Below, in pieces: positions 25,596-35,158 of a stretch of DNA of 64,000 nucleotides. The stretch spans positions 3,286,001 through 3,350,000 of the forward strand of contig NZ_OY782759.1 of the NCBI RefSeq assembly GCF_963678195.1. Reading direction: 5' to 3'. How positions within the stretch are numbered: position 1 is the first letter of the stretch; every line of letters begins with the position of its first letter. The position numbers and the translations under genes were made by a program. The notes beneath the pieces are model-generated. The model saw only the letters and a list, made by a program, of their open reading frames with translations. It made no database searches and had not been told where the DNA came from. The stretch is from an uncultured Hyphomonas sp. (GTDB taxonomy: Bacteria > Pseudomonadota > Alphaproteobacteria > Caulobacterales > Hyphomonadaceae).

Positions 25596-26368
25596 GTATT
25601 GGCGTCCTCCAGCCGCTCGGGTCTTACGCCCGTTTGTTCGATGATCGCCGACAGTTTTGCGGCGACCTCTTCAATCAGCTCTTCATGGAGGGTGGAGGCG
25701 ACGAGGTGGACCCCATTGTCGCCCACGGTCCGGAACCAGGGATAGGAGCCGAAGGAAACCTGCGGCATATCCTTGGCGAGTTGGCCAAGCGGCTCGGCGA
25801 TGTCCCCTTCCCGCAGACCTGTCCCGCGGATCGTGACCTTGTGAACTACGGCGCCCGTTTCGAGACGGGGGCCAATATCTTCCAGCATGGCGCGGGCGAC
25901 CTGCGGTACACCTGCCAGCGTGAACACATTTCCGGTCTGGAAACCGGGGGCGCCGGACACCGGGTTGGCGACAATGTCCGCCCCATGCGGAATACGCGCC
26001 ATGCGCCGGCGGGCCGGCGTGTATTCGGTATTCATCGCGGCATAGCGCTCAGCCAGCATGGCGCTCACTTCGGGATGTTCGGAGATGCCGACGCCGAACG
26101 CCTTGGCGATAGCGTCTGCGGTGATGTCGTCATGTGTCGGGCCAATGCCGCCCGTGGTGAAGACATAGGTGTATTTGCCCCGCAGCGCGTTCACCGCCTC
26201 GATGATCTCGTCCTCGATGTCCGGCACCGTCCGGCTCTCGCGCACCGGAATGCCGAGCGGCGCCAGATAAGTCGCGATCTGCTGGAGATTGATGTCGCGG
26301 GTCCGGCCGGACAGGAGTTCGTCTCCGATGAGGAGGACGGCGGCGGTCGGCGAGCTTTTGTCGGTCAT
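25592..26368 (-). CDS. CinA-like molybdopterin-binding domain protein (COG1058)
   Basis: About 258 residues with the MoCF/CinA N-terminal fold: AAVLLIGDELLSGRTRDIN, YTYVFTTGGIGPTHDDITADAIAKAFG and FTLAGVPQVARAMLE. It lacks the C-terminal nicotinamide-nucleotide amidase domain of full CinA, so it is the free-standing form. The family includes ADP-ribose or FAD-handling pyrophosphatases; the exact substrate is unknown. ATG 26368 follows GGGGGATGG. It overlaps the next gene by 4 bp. Confidence 0.87.
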   Translation of the reverse strand: MTDKSSPTAAVLLIGDELLSGRTRDINLQQIATYLAPLGIPVRESRTVPDIEDEIIEAVNALRGKYTYVFTTGGIGPTHDDITADAIAKAFGVGISEHPEVSAMLAERYAAMNTEYTPARRRMARIPHGADIVANPVSGAPGFQTGNVFTLAGVPQVARAMLEDIGPRLETGAVVHKVTIRGTGLREGDIAEPLGQLAKDMPQVSFGSYPWFRTVGDNGVHLVASTLHEELIEEVAAKLSAIIEQTGVRPERLEDANT

Positions 26369-26392
26369 GCCAATTCCATCCCCCAAGCAGCG

Positions 26393-27709
26393 TCACTCTG
26401 CAAGCGCGCGATAAACGAGATTGGCGGATTCCGAGCGCAAGCTCCGGTCGAGGTTACCCGGGAAGCGCTGGATCATGCCGACGAAGAACAGCTCGTTCAC
26501 CGGATCGATCCAGAACCAGGTGCCTGCCGCGCCGCCCCAGTAATAGGTGCCTTCCGGCTGGCTGGCGCCGGTCGCCGACGGGTCGACATAGACCGCAAAA
26601 TCCAGCCCGAAGCCCTGCCCCGCCATTTGCGGATTGGGGCTGACACCGTCGGAAAACAGGCCAATGCCTTCGGGCAGAACATCGGTGCGCATCAGCCTGA
26701 CCGTTTCAGGCTCAAGAATGCGGACGCCATTCAGCTCGCCGCCATTCACCATCATCTGGCAGAACCGGGCATAGTCCCCGATGGTGGAGACAAGGCCCTG
26801 CCCGCCCTTTTCCATCCCGATCTCGCCTTTGCGAAAGTCCAGGTTCGGCGCCTCAAGCGGCTGCAGAACGCCGGTCTCCCGGTTCGGCGTGAAGACCTCG
26901 GAGAAGCGATCGCGCTTGTCCTCCGGCACATAGAAGGCGGTATCGACCATGCCGAGCGGGCCGAAAATCTCGTCCTGCAGATATTGGCCAAAGCGTTTCC
27001 CGCTGAGCTTCTCGACAATATAGCCCTGCAGATCGACCGCCGTGCTGTAGGCCCAGTTGGTGCCCGGCTGGTAGAGCAGCGGCACGGTGGCGAGCCGCGA
27101 AACATAAGTGTCCATGTCCGGGGCAGCCAGAACTTCCGCTTCGGCGAACATCTTGTTGACCGGGTCATCGCTGAACAGGCCATAGGCGAAGCCTGCCGTG
27201 TGGCTCATCAGTTCTCGCATCGTGGCCGGCCGGTCCGGATTCACGAGGATCAGTTCGCCGGCTTCATCCAGCCCTTCGAACACTTTCAGGCCAGCCAGTT
27301 CCGGCACAAACTTGGTGATCGGGTCGTCCAGGCTGAACGCCCCGTCTTCATACAGGGTCATCAGGGCGACACCCGTAATCGGCTTGGACATGGAATAGAT
27401 CCGGAAGATCGTGTCTTCGGTGACTGGCGCCTGGTCGGCCGCGCGGCGAATGCCGTACTGATCGTAATTGATGACCTGCCCGTCTTTCACCAGAAGCGTG
27501 GAGATACCCCGCACCAGCCCGTCATCGACCGATTTGCGCATGGCGGCATTCAATGCCGCTAGTCCGTTTGCGGAAACCCCCGCCGGAATTTCGGCGGCAT
27601 CCAGATGGTCAAAAGTGATGGCTTGCGGGCCCGTTGCAGGCGCAGTGGTGCAGGCCGCAAGGCCCAGAATGGCCAGGGACGACAGAAATATGCTCGGGCG
27701 CCAATTCAC
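26393..27709 (-). CDS. Serine hydrolase lipoprotein (class C beta-lactamase/esterase family)
   Basis: 438 residues starting at GTG 27709 (VNWRPSIFLSSLAILGLAAC), with GGGAGGA six bases upstream. The lipobox LAAC anchors it through Cys20. The beta-lactamase fold shows the SxxK motif SMSK (Ser106, Lys109), a YST motif in NWAYSTAVD at the YxN position, and GGAAGTWFW near the KTG position. Such proteins are more often esterases or peptidases than antibiotic hydrolases. It heads a possible minus-strand operon. The frame is open for 64 more codons upstream but those lack a start site. Confidence 0.88.
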   Translation of the reverse strand: MNWRPSIFLSSLAILGLAACTTAPATGPQAITFDHLDAAEIPAGVSANGLAALNAAMRKSVDDGLVRGISTLLVKDGQVINYDQYGIRRAADQAPVTEDTIFRIYSMSKPITGVALMTLYEDGAFSLDDPITKFVPELAGLKVFEGLDEAGELILVNPDRPATMRELMSHTAGFAYGLFSDDPVNKMFAEAEVLAAPDMDTYVSRLATVPLLYQPGTNWAYSTAVDLQGYIVEKLSGKRFGQYLQDEIFGPLGMVDTAFYVPEDKRDRFSEVFTPNRETGVLQPLEAPNLDFRKGEIGMEKGGQGLVSTIGDYARFCQMMVNGGELNGVRILEPETVRLMRTDVLPEGIGLFSDGVSPNPQMAGQGFGLDFAVYVDPSATGASQPEGTYYWGGAAGTWFWIDPVNELFFVGMIQRFPGNLDRSLRSESANLVYRALAE

Positions 27710-27851
27710 GGATTGTCCTCCCAGCCCCGCACAGGAGCTTTGGTCTTCGCTTCCAGGCACACTACAGAGATCGGCGGCCTGGCGCCAAGCCGGAACGTTG
27801 CGGCATCCTACGCATTGATCCTTCAGGTTCTGCCAAAAGAGGAGATTTCCC

Positions 27852-28292
27852 ATGAAACGCACCGCCACCGCCATCTGGAAAGGCAATCTGCGCGAAGGCA
27901 CCGGTACGCTGGATACGCAGAGCGGCGCCCTCGACGCGCATCCCTATTCTTTCAAGGCCCGGTTCGAGGATGAAGACGGCAAGTCCGGCACCAATCCGGA
28001 GGAATTGCTGGGCGCGGCCCATGCCGGCTGTTTCACCATGCAGCTCTCCCACCTGCTGGCCGAAGCGGGCCATCCGGCCGAGCAGCTGAAGACCACCGCA
28101 GCCGTTTCGGTCGAACCGAAAGATGGCGGCGGCTTCGAGATCACGCGCAGCGCGCTCAGCCTTGAGGCAAAGGTCCCGGGCATTGAACCGGACATATTCG
28201 AGGCGATTGCCGGCAAGGCCAAGGCCGGATGCCCCGTCTCCGTTGCGCTTGGCGGCGTTGAAATCACACTGGAAACCCGCCTCGACCGCTGA
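27852..28292 (+). CDS. osmC: OsmC family peroxiredoxin
   Basis: 146 residues with the OsmC thiol pair: Cys60 in GAAHAGCFTMQLS and Cys127 in KAGCPVSVAL. The fold reduces organic hydroperoxides using lipoylated or thiol donors. The N-terminus MKRTATAIWKGNLREGTGTL fits the OsmC rather than the Ohr subgroup. AGAGGAG precedes the ATG. It is divergent from the serine hydrolase gene. Confidence 0.94.
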   Translation: MKRTATAIWKGNLREGTGTLDTQSGALDAHPYSFKARFEDEDGKSGTNPEELLGAAHAGCFTMQLSHLLAEAGHPAEQLKTTAAVSVEPKDGGGFEITRSALSLEAKVPGIEPDIFEAIAGKAKAGCPVSVALGGVEITLETRLDR

Positions 28293-28354
28293 CCAAGGGT
28301 GGAAATTTTCCGCTTTTGCTGCCACATTCAGCGCAGACAGCAGAAAGTTACCCG

Positions 28355-29176
28355 ATGACCGACACCGACCTCCTCCTGCCCATGCGCACGGGCGAAATCC
28401 GCATTCACGATGCCGAAGGCTTCGAAGGCATGCGCAAGGCCGGGCGGCTGGTGGCGGAATGTCTCGACATGCTGGTGCCGGAAGTGAAGCCGGGCGTAAC
28501 GACTGAACACCTCGATAATCTGATCCGGGAGTTTGTGCTGGACCATGGCGCAACCTCCGCCACGATCGGCTATCGCGGCTATCGCCACGCGTCCTGCATC
28601 TCGATCAACCACGTGATCTGCCACGGCATTCCGGGGCCGAAACCGCTGAAGGAAGGCGACATCGCCAATATCGACGTGACGCTCATCATCGATGGCTGGC
28701 ACGGCGACCATTCGCGCATGTTCGGCGTGGGCGACGTGAAACGGAAGGCCGAGCGCCTGATGGACGTCACCTATGAGGCCATGATGGCCGGCATCGCGCA
28801 GGTGAAGCCGGGCAACCGTTTCGGCGACATCGGCGGCGCGATCAGCGAGATCGCCCGCAAGAACCGCATGTCCGTGGTCGAGGATTTCTGCGGCCACGGC
28901 CTCGGCCGCCTGTTCCATGACGAGCCGAACGTGATCCACTCCGCCGACTACAATACCGGCCCGGAACTGAAGCCCGGCATGTTCTTCACCATCGAACCGA
29001 TGCTGAACCTCGGCCGCAAGGATGCGAACATCCTGCCAGACGGCTGGACGGCCGTGACACGCGACCGCCAGCTCTCGGCCCAGTATGAGCATTCCGTCGG
29101 CGTCACCGAGGACGGCGTGGAAATCTTCACGACCAGCCCGAAAGGCTGGCACCAGCCGCACAAGGTCGACCTCTAG
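28355..29176 (+). CDS. map: Type I methionine aminopeptidase
   Basis: About 273 residues. Metal ligands are in NIDVTLIIDGWHGDHSRMF (two Asp), FCGHGLGRLFHDEP (His), FFTIEPML (Glu) and QYEHSVGVTEDG (Glu). It removes initiator Met from nascent proteins. The N-terminal 15 residues (TDTDLLLPMRTGEIRIH) extend slightly beyond the usual start, as in many alphaproteobacterial MAPs. ATG 28355 is chosen; there is no clear ribosome site beyond GAAAG. Confidence 0.95.
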   Translation: MTDTDLLLPMRTGEIRIHDAEGFEGMRKAGRLVAECLDMLVPEVKPGVTTEHLDNLIREFVLDHGATSATIGYRGYRHASCISINHVICHGIPGPKPLKEGDIANIDVTLIIDGWHGDHSRMFGVGDVKRKAERLMDVTYEAMMAGIAQVKPGNRFGDIGGAISEIARKNRMSVVEDFCGHGLGRLFHDEPNVIHSADYNTGPELKPGMFFTIEPMLNLGRKDANILPDGWTAVTRDRQLSAQYEHSVGVTEDGVEIFTTSPKGWHQPHKVDL

Positions 29177-29265
29177 GCCCCTATTCCTGTTCAGTTACAG
29201 GTGGACCGCGGCAAGCACGCCAAACCCACTTTGTCGAAACGGATTTTCGTGGTTTCTCCGCAGGG

Positions 29266-29955
29266 ATGAAAACCGGAACGGACAAACCCCACTGGCAGGG
29301 CCATCGTGAGCGCCTGCGCGGCAAGCTGCTGTCGCGCGGCGCGGCGGCGCTGGACGATTACGAGATCCTCGAAGTTCTGCTGATGGCGTTCATCCCCCGG
29401 CGGGATGTGAAGCCGATCGCCAAGGCGCTGGAGGCAAAGTTCGGCGGCCTGTCGGGCGTGCTGGCCGCCCCGGCTGGCGATCTCGTCAAGGTGGACGGCG
29501 TCGGCGAAACCGTTGCCGCCTATCTGAAAGCCGTTGCCGAGCTGCAAAGCCGGGCGAGCCTGCAGGAAATCCGCAAGCGCGAGGTCATCTCCTCATGGTC
29601 GTCCCTGCTGGAATATGTCCGCCGCGAGATGCAGCATGAGACGCGCGAGCAGTTCCGTGTGCTTTTTCTGGACCGGAAAAACCAGCTGATCGCCGATGAG
29701 GTCATGAGCCAGGGCACGGTGGACCAGGCCCCCGTCTATCCGCGTGAGATTGCCCGCCGGGCGCTGGAGCTCGCCGCCTCCAGCCTGATCCTGGTGCACA
29801 ACCACCCTTCGGGTGACACCACCCCCTCGCGCGCCGACATCGACATGACACGGGAAATCATCGACGCCCTCATTCCCTTTGAAATCGAGGTCCATGACCA
29901 CCTGATCGCCGGAACAGGCGGCGTCACCAGCTTCCGATCTGCAGGCCTGATCTGA
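29266..29955 (+). CDS. radC: RadC family protein (JAB/MPN metalloprotease fold)
   Basis: 229 residues: a helix-hairpin-helix head (LVKVDGVGETVAAYLKAVAEL) and a C-terminal JAB domain with LILVHNHPSGDTTPS followed by D, the zinc site. Despite the name, a DNA repair role is not established for RadC; the domain resembles deubiquitinase-like peptidases. Full length, with no mobile element nearby. It begins 89 bp after map on the same strand. Confidence 0.93.
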   Translation: MKTGTDKPHWQGHRERLRGKLLSRGAAALDDYEILEVLLMAFIPRRDVKPIAKALEAKFGGLSGVLAAPAGDLVKVDGVGETVAAYLKAVAELQSRASLQEIRKREVISSWSSLLEYVRREMQHETREQFRVLFLDRKNQLIADEVMSQGTVDQAPVYPREIARRALELAASSLILVHNHPSGDTTPSRADIDMTREIIDALIPFEIEVHDHLIAGTGGVTSFRSAGLI

Positions 29956-30062
29956 TGATTACCTTACGATAAGGCTTGCAGCGGGCGCGCGGGGCACTAC
30001 CGTGGTGCCATCGCCAGCAAATGCTCCGGTAAGAAGGGCAACGCTGCATCGGAGGAGACTAC

Positions 30063-31571
30063 ATGAGCGACACGACAGCCGGCCCGGCAGCTCAGCCTGG
30101 CCACATCACCGGTTTTGGCTCTCGTGGCTACAGGACGTACGTCCTGATGTCCCTCATGCTGGTTTACACGCTGAACTTCATCGACCGGTCCCTGATCGGC
30201 GTGGTTGGCCAGCCGATCATGGATTCCTTCGGTCTCAGCGATGCCCAATGGGGCCTGCTGAACGGCCCGCCCTTTGCCCTCTTCTACGCCCTTATGGGCA
30301 TTCCGATCGCCATGTGGGCCGACCGCGGCAACCGCGTCTTCATCATCGGTCTCTGTATCATCATCTGGTCCATCATGACGGCGCTTTGCGGCCTGGCGGC
30401 GGGCTTCATCTGGCTGCTTCTGTTCCGTGTCGGCGTGGCCATTGGTGAAGCCGGCTGTACGCCTCCCGCCAACTCGCTGATCACCGACTACTACCCGCCG
30501 AAGAGCCGCGCCAATGCACTCGGCATCTATTCCATGGGCGTCACCATCGGCGGCGTCCTGGCCCAGCTGTTCGGCGGCACGATCGCCTCCATCAAGGGCC
30601 CGGACATGGGCAACTGGCTCCATTCCCTCGGCCTCGGCTTCATGTTCGACCACCTGAACTGGGAAACGGTTGAAGGCTGGCGCATTGCCTTTGTCGTGAT
30701 CGGCACGCCGGGCGTACTGATCGCCGCGATGATCTGGTTCACGATGAAGGAACCGCCGCGCGGACACTCAGACGCGCCTTCGCTGCATATTGAGAAAGCC
30801 GGCATTCTGGAAGCCTTCAAGGAATTCGGCCGCAAACCCACTTTCTGGACGCTGTCGCTCGGCGCCGCCTTCGTCGCCTTTGTCGGCTATGGCCTGTTCG
30901 CCTTCCAGACGCCGTTCCTGATGCGGGTCCATGGCGTCAGCCTGCATGATGCCGCCGTGAAATTCGGCGCGCCGCTGTCCGCCGTTGCTGCGGGGGGAAC
31001 GTTCCTCGGCGGTTACCTCGCGGAGAAACTGTCGCATCGCTTCCCGGCCGTTTCGGCCTGGCTGCCCGGTGTTGGCCTGCTGATTGCCGTGCCGGCCTAT
31101 TCCATCGCCTTCCTGACCACTTCACTGACTGTGGCAATCTTCTTCTGGGTCATCGCGGCCGTCACGCACTATGCCTATCTCGGCGCCCAGTACACTGTCG
31201 GCACCGGCATCGTCAGCCCGCGCGCCCGCGCCACGACGATCTCGGTGCTGCTGTTCATCGTCGCCCTGATCGGCAACGGCATCGGCCCGATGTTCACCGG
31301 CTGGATGAGCACCCATTTCATGTCTTCGAGCCTGGCGGCCCAGGGCCTTTCGGACCAGTTCGCAACCTTCGAACCGAAATTCTGCGGCGTGAATGTCGAG
31401 CAGCTCGGCGCTGACGGCCCGGCCCTCTGCTCGGCCTATGCCGAAGGCCTGCGCCACTCCATGGTCGCCACGGTGATGATCTTCATCATCGCTGCCGCGT
31501 TCTACTTCCTCGCCGCGCGCACCTTCATGCGCGACCGCTACGACCCCGCTGCACCTTCCGGACAAGGATGA
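30063..31571 (+). CDS. Spinster-type MFS transporter (tandem copy 1)
   Basis: 502 residues with about 12 membrane helices. The head YVLMSLMLVYTLNFIDRSLIGVV, the loop FALFYALMGIPIAMWADRGNR and VGVAIGEAGCTPPANSLITDYYPPKSRANALGIY match spinster-like MFS proteins. It is closely similar to the next gene throughout (VG-GEAGCTPPA-S-I-DY, KEPPRG, FAGYG/FVGYG). Substrate unknown; bacterial members are often near catabolic genes. ATG follows CGGAGGAG. Confidence 0.92.
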   Translation: MSDTTAGPAAQPGHITGFGSRGYRTYVLMSLMLVYTLNFIDRSLIGVVGQPIMDSFGLSDAQWGLLNGPPFALFYALMGIPIAMWADRGNRVFIIGLCIIIWSIMTALCGLAAGFIWLLLFRVGVAIGEAGCTPPANSLITDYYPPKSRANALGIYSMGVTIGGVLAQLFGGTIASIKGPDMGNWLHSLGLGFMFDHLNWETVEGWRIAFVVIGTPGVLIAAMIWFTMKEPPRGHSDAPSLHIEKAGILEAFKEFGRKPTFWTLSLGAAFVAFVGYGLFAFQTPFLMRVHGVSLHDAAVKFGAPLSAVAAGGTFLGGYLAEKLSHRFPAVSAWLPGVGLLIAVPAYSIAFLTTSLTVAIFFWVIAAVTHYAYLGAQYTVGTGIVSPRARATTISVLLFIVALIGNGIGPMFTGWMSTHFMSSSLAAQGLSDQFATFEPKFCGVNVEQLGADGPALCSAYAEGLRHSMVATVMIFIIAAAFYFLAARTFMRDRYDPAAPSGQG

Positions 31572-31602
31572 TTTCGACCCCGGCCATTGACAGGAGACGC
31601 CC

Positions 31603-33084
31603 ATGACTGACGCCGCCGCAGCCCGACCGGGACACGAAACGGGATATGGATCCTCCGGATACCGCGCCTATGTGCTGAGCGCGCTGCTCATTGTCTACAT
31701 CTTCAACTTTATCGACCGGTCGATCTTCGCGATCCTGACCGAGCCGATGAAGACGTCGCTGCAGCTGGAAGACTGGCACATGGGCGTGCTGGGCGGCCTC
31801 GCCTTTGCGATCTTCTACACGACACTCGGCATTCCGATTGCGCGCCTCGCCGAAAGGCGCAGCCGAATCGGCATCATCGTGGTTGCGCTGTCCCTGTGGA
31901 GCCTGATGACCGTCCTGTGCGGCTTTGCCATGGGCTTCATGTCGCTGTTCATGTTCCGCCTCATGGTGGGCGTCGGCGAAGCGGGCTGCACCCCGCCAGC
32001 TCAGTCCGTCATCGCCGATTATTTCAAACCGTCCAGCCGCGCGACGGCCGCCTCGATCTACGCGCTTGGCGTGCCGCTCGGCGGCATGATTGCCGGCCTC
32101 GCGGGCGGCCCGATCAATGACTATGTGACCGGCGACAATGTCCACGCCCTGCTGGACAACTGGGGCTGGACCTGGGCGGTCGAGATGATCGACTGGAAGA
32201 GTTTCGAGGGCTGGCGCATCGCCTTTATCGCCGTCGGCTTGCCGGGCGTTGTGCTCGCCGCGATTATTGGCATGACCATCAAGGAGCCGCCGCGCGGCTA
32301 TACAGATCCGCCCAACGCATCCGGCATGCCGACCGAACGCTCGAGCTTCGTGGATGCGTTCAAGACGCTGATGAAGAAGCCGACCTATGTGCATGTCGTC
32401 ACAGGGGCGGCCATTGCCTCCTTTGCCGGCTATGGCATCGCGCAATTCTCCACCTCCTTCCTGCGCCGGACCCATGGCCTCAGCCTGACCGAAGCGGCCC
32501 TGATCTTCAGCCTCGTCATCGGCCTGATGGCGGCTATCGGCGTGTTCCTGTCCGGCTTCCTGGCCGACAAGATGTCGGTGCGCCACCCGAAAGCCCTGTC
32601 CTGGATGCCCGCGCTGGGCATGGGCCTGTCGGTGCCGCTTTACTGGCTCGGCTATCTCGCGCCGACGGTGCCGCTGATGCTGCCGCCGCTGATGGCGGCC
32701 GCCTTGCTGCACTATTTCTATCTCGGCCCGATGTATGCCGTTTCGACAGGTGTGGCCGACGCCCGCACAAGGGCCACGGCCGTCGCGCTCACCCTGTTTG
32801 CGGTGAACCTGATCGGCATCGGCCTTGGCCCCACCCTGATCGGCATCCTGTCGACATTCCTGAAAACCATGATGCTGGGCGGATACGACCTCGGCCTGAC
32901 GCTGGAGATCTGCAAGGATGTGACCGGCCTGCCGGACGCCCAGGCGGCGGCCTGTAACAGCGCCAATGCCCGCGGCCTGCAATGGTCGATCATCATCTTC
33001 GCCTCGCTGTATGGCTGGGCGGCGCTTCATTATCTGTGGGCAGGAAAGACACTGCAGCGTGACATGATCACCCGGTCGGCTTAA
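31603..33084 (+). CDS. Spinster-type MFS transporter (tandem copy 2)
   Basis: 493 residues, 12 helices, paralogous to the gene 31 bp upstream: YVLSALLIVYIFNFIDRSIF, GGLAFAIFYTTLGIPIARLAERRSR, VGVGEAGCTPPAQSVIADYF. The C-terminal loop of both carries a Cys-containing segment (LEICKDVTGLPDAQAAACN here, FCGVNVEQLGADGPALCS in copy 1) followed by YAEGLRHS or NARGLQWS. This suggests conserved structure in the last periplasmic loop. Substrate unknown. Confidence 0.92.
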   Translation: MTDAAAARPGHETGYGSSGYRAYVLSALLIVYIFNFIDRSIFAILTEPMKTSLQLEDWHMGVLGGLAFAIFYTTLGIPIARLAERRSRIGIIVVALSLWSLMTVLCGFAMGFMSLFMFRLMVGVGEAGCTPPAQSVIADYFKPSSRATAASIYALGVPLGGMIAGLAGGPINDYVTGDNVHALLDNWGWTWAVEMIDWKSFEGWRIAFIAVGLPGVVLAAIIGMTIKEPPRGYTDPPNASGMPTERSSFVDAFKTLMKKPTYVHVVTGAAIASFAGYGIAQFSTSFLRRTHGLSLTEAALIFSLVIGLMAAIGVFLSGFLADKMSVRHPKALSWMPALGMGLSVPLYWLGYLAPTVPLMLPPLMAAALLHYFYLGPMYAVSTGVADARTRATAVALTLFAVNLIGIGLGPTLIGILSTFLKTMMLGGYDLGLTLEICKDVTGLPDAQAAACNSANARGLQWSIIIFASLYGWAALHYLWAGKTLQRDMITRSA

Positions 33085-33093
33085 TCGGGTGGC

Positions 33094-34071
33094 ATGGCTG
33101 TCTACACTCAGGTTTCCGACGAGGCGCTCGCCGCCTTCCTGACCGAATACGATCTCGGCGCTGCGCTCTCCTTCAAGGGGATCGCTGAGGGCGTCGAGAA
33201 TTCGAACTATTACCTGGAGACAGACAAAGGCCGCTACATCCTCACCCTCTTCGAGAAGCGGGTGAATGCGGAGGAGCTGCCCTATTTCGTCGGCCTGAAG
33301 CAGCATCTCGCGGCTAAGGGCTATCCCTGCCCCTCGCCCATCGCTGCGCGGGACGGCAAGGCCCTGCGCACGCTGGAAGGCCGCCCGGCGCTGATCGTCA
33401 CCTTCATCGACGGTCTCTCCCCCCGCAGACCGAATGTTGCCCAGTGCCGGGAGCTTGGCGCGGGCATGGCACGCATGCATATGGCGCTCGCCGACTTCGG
33501 CATGGAGCGCGCAAACAGTCTGGGCCCGGCCTCATGGCCGCGCCTATGGGCTGGCCGGGAAGCCGATGCCGACGCGCTACAGCCCGGCCTCGCCGAATGC
33601 ATCTCAGATGACCTCGCCGCCATCGCCGCCGCCAAACCGCAAGCGCTGGACCTGCCGCGCGGGACGATCCATGCGGACCTCTTCCCCGACAATGCCTTCT
33701 TCCTGGGCGACACATTCTCCGGCGCCATCGATTTCTATTTCGCCTGCACCGATGCCCTCGCCTATGACCTGGCCATCTGCCTCAATGCCTGGGCCTTTGA
33801 GGATAATAGCGGCGCGTCGCTCGACTATAATTTCTCCAAGGGCGCGGCCCTGATCGCAGGCTATGAAAGCGTGCGTCCGCTGGAGGCGGCAGAGCGGATG
33901 GCGCTGCCCATCCTCTCGCGCGGCGCGGCCCTGCGTTTCTTCCTGACACGGCTCGTTGACTGGTCGTCGACACCGGAAGGTGCCCTCGTAAAGCCCAAAA
34001 ACCCCCTCGAATATGCCGGACGCCTCGCCTTCCATCGCAAAGTGGAAACGGCGGAAGGCTATGGTGCATGA
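33094..34071 (+). CDS. thrB: Homoserine kinase (choline-kinase/APH-like type)
   Basis: 325 residues. MAVYTQVSDEALAAFLTEYDLG and FKGIAEGVENSNYYLET begin a ThrB_2 kinase; GTIHADLFPDNAFF is the catalytic loop and SGAIDFYFACTDALAYDLAICLNAW the metal site. It phosphorylates homoserine in threonine synthesis. The stop overlaps the ATG of the next gene (ATGA). thrB and rnhA are close neighbours in many alphaproteobacteria; here two membrane genes lie between them. Confidence 0.94.
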   Translation: MAVYTQVSDEALAAFLTEYDLGAALSFKGIAEGVENSNYYLETDKGRYILTLFEKRVNAEELPYFVGLKQHLAAKGYPCPSPIAARDGKALRTLEGRPALIVTFIDGLSPRRPNVAQCRELGAGMARMHMALADFGMERANSLGPASWPRLWAGREADADALQPGLAECISDDLAAIAAAKPQALDLPRGTIHADLFPDNAFFLGDTFSGAIDFYFACTDALAYDLAICLNAWAFEDNSGASLDYNFSKGAALIAGYESVRPLEAAERMALPILSRGAALRFFLTRLVDWSSTPEGALVKPKNPLEYAGRLAFHRKVETAEGYGA

Positions 34072-34562
34072 CACAGGACTGGAAACAGTGGCTGAGGCTC
34101 GCCCTCGCTGTCCTGTTTACGCCGATCCTCGCTGCGGGTCTCATCGCGGCGGGCCTCGCCATGGTGATCGTGCCTGATCTGGTCTTCCGCGTCATGATCG
34201 ACTCGACGACGACCCGCCCGGCCACACTACCGGAAATCATGGCCAGCCTGTTCGGCTTCGGCGCCATTGGCGGGGGGCTTGGTGTTGTCCTCGGCTGGCC
34301 CGCCATGATCCTTGGCGGCCTGCCCGCGCATCTCTGGCTGGTGCACAAGGGCCGGACAGGCTGGCGGACCTATGCCCTTGCCGGCCTCGTCATCGGCACA
34401 CTCGTCATGCTGGTCTGGCTCCTCGCCACGGGCGACCTGCGATACCCCTTGCGCGCGCTGAATGTCGGCCCCCTTCTGCTGTCCGGACCGGTGACCGGCG
34501 TCCTTACCGCCAGCCTGTTCTGGTTTATCGCACGTCCGGCACGCAGCCGTCTCACACCGTGA
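34068..34562 (+). CDS. Four-helix membrane protein between thrB and rnhA (copy 1)
   Basis: 164 residues. Hydrophobic helices near 10-38, 58-88, 100-122 and 132-155; no recognised family. The ATG overlaps the thrB stop and the stop overlaps the next start, so the three genes are coupled. The C-terminal helix GPVTGVLTASLFWFIARPA resembles that of the following gene (GLIGALAGALCGLLFYAIVKPA), suggesting distant paralogy. Confidence 0.75.
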   Translation: MTQDWKQWLRLALAVLFTPILAAGLIAAGLAMVIVPDLVFRVMIDSTTTRPATLPEIMASLFGFGAIGGGLGVVLGWPAMILGGLPAHLWLVHKGRTGWRTYALAGLVIGTLVMLVWLLATGDLRYPLRALNVGPLLLSGPVTGVLTASLFWFIARPARSRLTP

Positions 34563-35119
34563 CCCCGGTTCCGGACCCGCCGCTTCCCAGCTATGCCGGC
34601 CCGGCCGCGCGGCGGAGTTTCAAACGGGTAAAGCTCGCCCTGTTCCTGTCTTCCCTGGCCGCCTGCCTGTTCGTGACAATCATCGGCGCCATCTGCACAC
34701 GCCTCCTGATTCTGGCGGTGGGCATCGCCGGGAACGCGACCAATTACCATATGATGAGCGATGGCGGTTTTACTGGCGGGCTGAGCGGCGCGTTCCAGCT
34801 GGCGAGCTACAATTTCCTGCTCTTCTTCATCAATGTGCCGGCTGCCTGGCTGGCGCTTGGCCTGTCCATCGGGCGCCTGCCCTATCGCGGCATCGTGAGG
34901 CGCGCGCCCTTCATCCGCTGGGGCAGCATCTGGGGGACGATCCTCGTCGGCGGCACGACCGGGTTTTTCGGTGCGCTGTCCGGCCTTGCGAGCGGCCTCG
35001 GCGCGCTCCTTGGCGGCGGGCTGATCGGCGCCCTTGCCGGCGCGCTTTGCGGCCTCCTGTTCTACGCCATCGTGAAACCTGCCAACCAGCTCGCCGAAGT
35101 GGACGTAGGCGTCTTCTGA
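34559..35119 (+). CDS. Four-helix membrane protein between thrB and rnhA (copy 2)
   Basis: 186 residues, GTG start overlapping the previous stop (GTGA). Helices near 26-58, 83-105, 120-143 and 146-172, the last two very glycine-rich (GGTTGFFGALSGLASGLGALLGGG), then a short cytoplasmic tail. No recognised family. Gene order thrB - two membrane genes - rnhA suggests one transcript; a role in membrane or cell-wall physiology cannot be inferred from sequence. Confidence 0.72.
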   Translation: MTPVPDPPLPSYAGPAARRSFKRVKLALFLSSLAACLFVTIIGAICTRLLILAVGIAGNATNYHMMSDGGFTGGLSGAFQLASYNFLLFFINVPAAWLALGLSIGRLPYRGIVRRAPFIRWGSIWGTILVGGTTGFFGALSGLASGLGALLGGGLIGALAGALCGLLFYAIVKPANQLAEVDVGVF

Positions 35120-35158
35120 CGCTTGACGCCTTCCGCGAAGCCAACCACCTGAAAGCCC

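Noticed and set aside
25634..27562. 642-codon plus-strand open frame
   Set aside because: It overlaps the CinA-like and serine hydrolase genes in antisense and has no recognisable domain or ribosome site.
31525..33480. 651-codon minus-strand open frame
   Set aside because: It is antisense to an MFS transporter and thrB, which are clear genes; the frame is rich in His, Gln and Arg.
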